Below are positions 32,390-34,730 of a DNA stretch of 34,730 bases, one piece after another. A program made the translations under genes and the position numbers. The notes below the pieces were generated by a model, which saw only the letters and a list, made by a program, of their open reading frames with translations, was not told the DNA's origin and did no database searches. Position 1 is the stretch's first letter. The number at the start of each line of letters is the position of its first letter. The stretch comes from Nemertoderma westbladi (Eukaryota; Xenacoelomorpha; Nemertodermatida; Nemertodermatidae): positions 1 through 34,730 of the forward strand of contig JAUCBJ010000305.1 of the NCBI GenBank assembly GCA_032718475.1, written 5' to 3'.

Positions 32390-32785
32390 TTTCTGCACAC
32401 TTCTTCTTGTTCCACATACTATGTGAAGTCTCTTCACAAATTACATTCGGGAAGTTTACCTTTAAGAGTGGGAATATGTTCGTCACCATCCATTTCCATC
32501 AAGTCATAATAATAATAGGCAAATGAAAGTGATAGTTTCGACGCAATCAAAATTGATCCCTCTCCAGGGTGAAAATCGACGCAAATAACACCTGATTACT
32601 CTCAAAAATTAAACTTCTATCTGTTCTGTTGATATTCGTTTATTGTTCTGTTTAATGTAAACTGCTCCTTTCCTTAAATTGATAATTTAACATTGATACA
32701 AAATATTAATTCGCCAAAATGGGATTGCCCCCCCCCCCCCCCCCCCCCCTCCTCCCCTGTCTCGACCCTGCAAACAATGTATTGT
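32390..32785 (-). repeat. Right arm of the inverted repeat flanking LINE copy 2
   Basis: Inverse copy of 29735-30250, shorter because it lacks the block with the poly-C run of the left arm. It ends in a separate C run (32728-32749) beside cctcccctgtctcgac. The counterpart in the left arm is the G-rich gcgggggaggggg near 29788, so that tract has expanded in this arm. Confidence 0.75.
32728..32749. repeat. 22-base C homopolymer
   Basis: An uninterrupted C run inside the right arm. It corresponds to the purine-rich gggggaggggg patch in the left arm read on the other strand. Confidence 0.9.
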
Positions 32786-33613
32786 TAAAAAGCTGTTATT
32801 AAAATGTTATTTAATGACATAGATAACATTATTTCAAATTGTTAGATTAATGATAAAAAAACTGTAAATTGGCCAAGAAATATGACGTTATATACTAACG
32901 TTATTATTTCGTTTTTAATAACATTAAAATAACAAAGCCAGGATGTTTACATATATCATTACTTTTATGTTATTCCTTATCATTATTATTGTATTTTTAT
33001 TGACATTTAAATAACAACAGCATAATGTTTATTTAGATCGTTACTTTTATGTTATTTCTTAACATAAAAATATTGTTTGCTAAAGACGTAACGCCGTTCT
33101 GTATATCGTTCTTTATAATTGCCATTGCCAAACCCTTTATTGAATAATTAATTAATAATTTCCCTACGCATGTTAATATGGTAGTGGCAGGCTACAATCT
33201 CTAACACAGTTTGATTGAATACAATTTTGTTGTAGGCAATTGTATACAAATTAATAACAATTAAAACGTATAACATGAATTGAATTTTTTGTATAATGAC
33301 CAGTCAGGAACAAATAATGAAATAAACAGCAAAATCAAAGTAAAATATCACAGAATAAGTAAACAACAAATATATGGCTGTATGGCCCATTACGTAAATG
33401 GTTTTGATATTTCGGTTAAAGTTAATCACAGACTTAAAAAGAATATGTTTATGACGTAATAATAAGTGACAACAACGTAATGAATTGCATCAATTAAAAT
33501 ACTTTGAGTTAATATTATTCACTAGATTTATAGATCTAATTTGTAGTCTATATAAAATAATGTACATATAGTGGGTTTAATAAATAATACCTCACAACAA
33601 TGTTAAATTATTA
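32786..33613. other. Very AT-rich unassigned sequence
   Basis: No gene. Words such as ataaaataaca, tgttattt and aacattaaaataac recur here and again at 34580-34730, in both orientations. This may indicate termini of another AT-rich element that runs past the window, but no boundary can be drawn. Confidence 0.35.
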
Positions 33614-33785
33614 AAAGGAGCAGGTTACAGTTGGCAGTTGGCTACAGAGGCACATTATTATTATATCCTTCGGGTAAACAAAAAAAAACAGGTTACAGAT
33701 TTATTTCTGGGAGAGTAATCAGTACTTATTTGAATCGATATCTCCCTGGAGAGGGATGATTTTGATTGCATCGCAAATCCTCCCT
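33614..33785 (+). repeat. Third, partial copy of the arm repeat
   Basis: Similar in order and orientation to 29870-30030: aaaggagcaggttaca, then gagagtaatcagtacttatttgaatcgat and ccctggagagggatgatttt-gattgca. It stops before the part encoding the MDGDEHIPT start. A third copy shows that the arms belong to a dispersed repeat family. Confidence 0.7.
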
Positions 33786-34730
33786 ATCTGAACAAATCAT
33801 ATTTAAAAAATTAAATGTTAATTATAATTATAGCTGAGTGAGCTTAATTTATTAAACTGTAATAATAAATCAATAGGCCTAGGCGCTACAAAAGTACAAT
33901 TTAAAAACTGAAACAATAAATAGTTTGTAATAACAGTTAATGTGAAGTTTTCAAATCGAAATCGAATCGAAAGTTTTGTAGTAATGCTGTCCCTGCACCC
34001 TGCCCCTTCAAATGAAAACTGGGGACCTCCCAATAATAAGAATTCCAATCTTTAGTCCTCGGCTGTTGAAATCCACCATCCGTACAGCAGTACAGACAAA
34101 TAAGTCAATCCCCCACCTGTCAGTGCTGGTTTAAGGGGACTTCCTGGTCCTGGCAGACTTGAATTCTGTAATTGGTAGGTCTAATCACTAATGCAGTAAT
34201 GTGTGAATCCAGAGGGTAAAGACGAACTCGCATTCAGCTGTTCAGGTAGATATGCTTTATTTATGAGTTCAGGTTAAATAAATCACAAAACCAACTGAAA
34301 ACTATAAAACCCAAAATATAAGCTACTGTACAGTGCAGTAGGCCTGCAGTAACTACACTACAGTAATATAGAGATAGGCCTTGCAGTACAGCAGTATAAC
34401 AATACATATACACAATAAACATTGAATACAGGCATGCCAGACAGCCAGAATGAGTATTGTACAACATACCATCGGCCTACTGTATGCCATTTACATGTGG
34501 AAAATTCCTCCATTACCGCGAATTTTAAAATTAGCCAATCATCAATCTCAGATTAGATAATAGAAGTGACAGCGTCTATCGCATAATGTTTATTTTATGT
34601 GGCAAAATAACATTGTTCTGATATGTAACAAATCATGTTCTTAAAATGTTAGAACTAAACACTTATAAAACATTTTTGACTAATGTTTATGTTCTCACAT
34701 TAAAATAACATTTTTTTAACATCAACAGTT
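33786..34730. other. AT-rich unassigned sequence to the window end
   Basis: No coding frame with a domain. Low-complexity tacagtagcctg/cagtacagc words occur near 34320-34400, and one TAGGCCTA lies at 33884. Confidence 0.4.

Noticed and set aside
32786-34730. Possible large TIR element with ttaaaaa...atgttatttta ends at about 32787 and the window end
   Set aside because: The match is short and built from low-complexity AT words, the right end is at the window edge, and no target duplication can be seen.

Overview
This is nuclear DNA from an animal, probably a marine invertebrate. The evidence is one animal-type protein phosphatase 1 gene in AT-rich, gene-poor DNA packed with LINE fragments and terminal-inverted-repeat (TIR) transposons, with no bacterial-style operons. 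The phylum cannot be fixed from the window. A striking excess of the palindrome TAGGCCTA is a possible lineage marker.

Layout. 1-1100: a minisatellite of 75/81-bp monomers with a 231-bp higher-order period. 1100-5690: a degenerate endonuclease/reverse-transcriptase LINE, split by an 840-bp TIR element that sits inside the endonuclease. 5690-7611: a second LINE tail and two small MITEs (a TTA-duplicating Harbinger-like one and a TTAA one). 8711-9691 (minus): an intact, intronless PP1-beta-type catalytic subunit, the only convincing host gene. 10470-17655: a 7.2-kb TIR element with a 5-bp target duplication. It contains a Jockey/CR1-like LINE remnant, a 107-bp tandem repeat, a GAGCC-type satellite and a second element (14393-17048) with related termini and another 5-bp duplication.

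18129-27916 is the richest part, a set of nested insertions whose order can be read from target duplications. A 992-bp hairpin MITE (26921-27912, TSD GCCA) was split 9 bp from its left end by an element now 8,779 bp long (18142-26920, TSD GGGTCATTC). That element has inverted arms of about 1.6 kb built from two tandem units full of ACCGACA motifs. A Tc1/mariner copy (18680-21033, TSD TA, DD36E spacing) later entered its left arm, and a hAT-like element (25116-25904, TSD ATATGAAG) entered its right arm. A LINE 3' fragment lies in its core.

29735-32785: a second large LINE fragment (minus strand) between two inverted arms of 400-500 bp, with a third partial arm copy at 33.6 kb. The rest is AT-rich sequence without recognisable genes. 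I see no rRNA, tRNA, CRISPR array or intact transposase. The most unusual content is the two apparently non-autonomous element families, the ACCGACA long-TIR element and the CAGTC-ended 5-bp-TSD pair.
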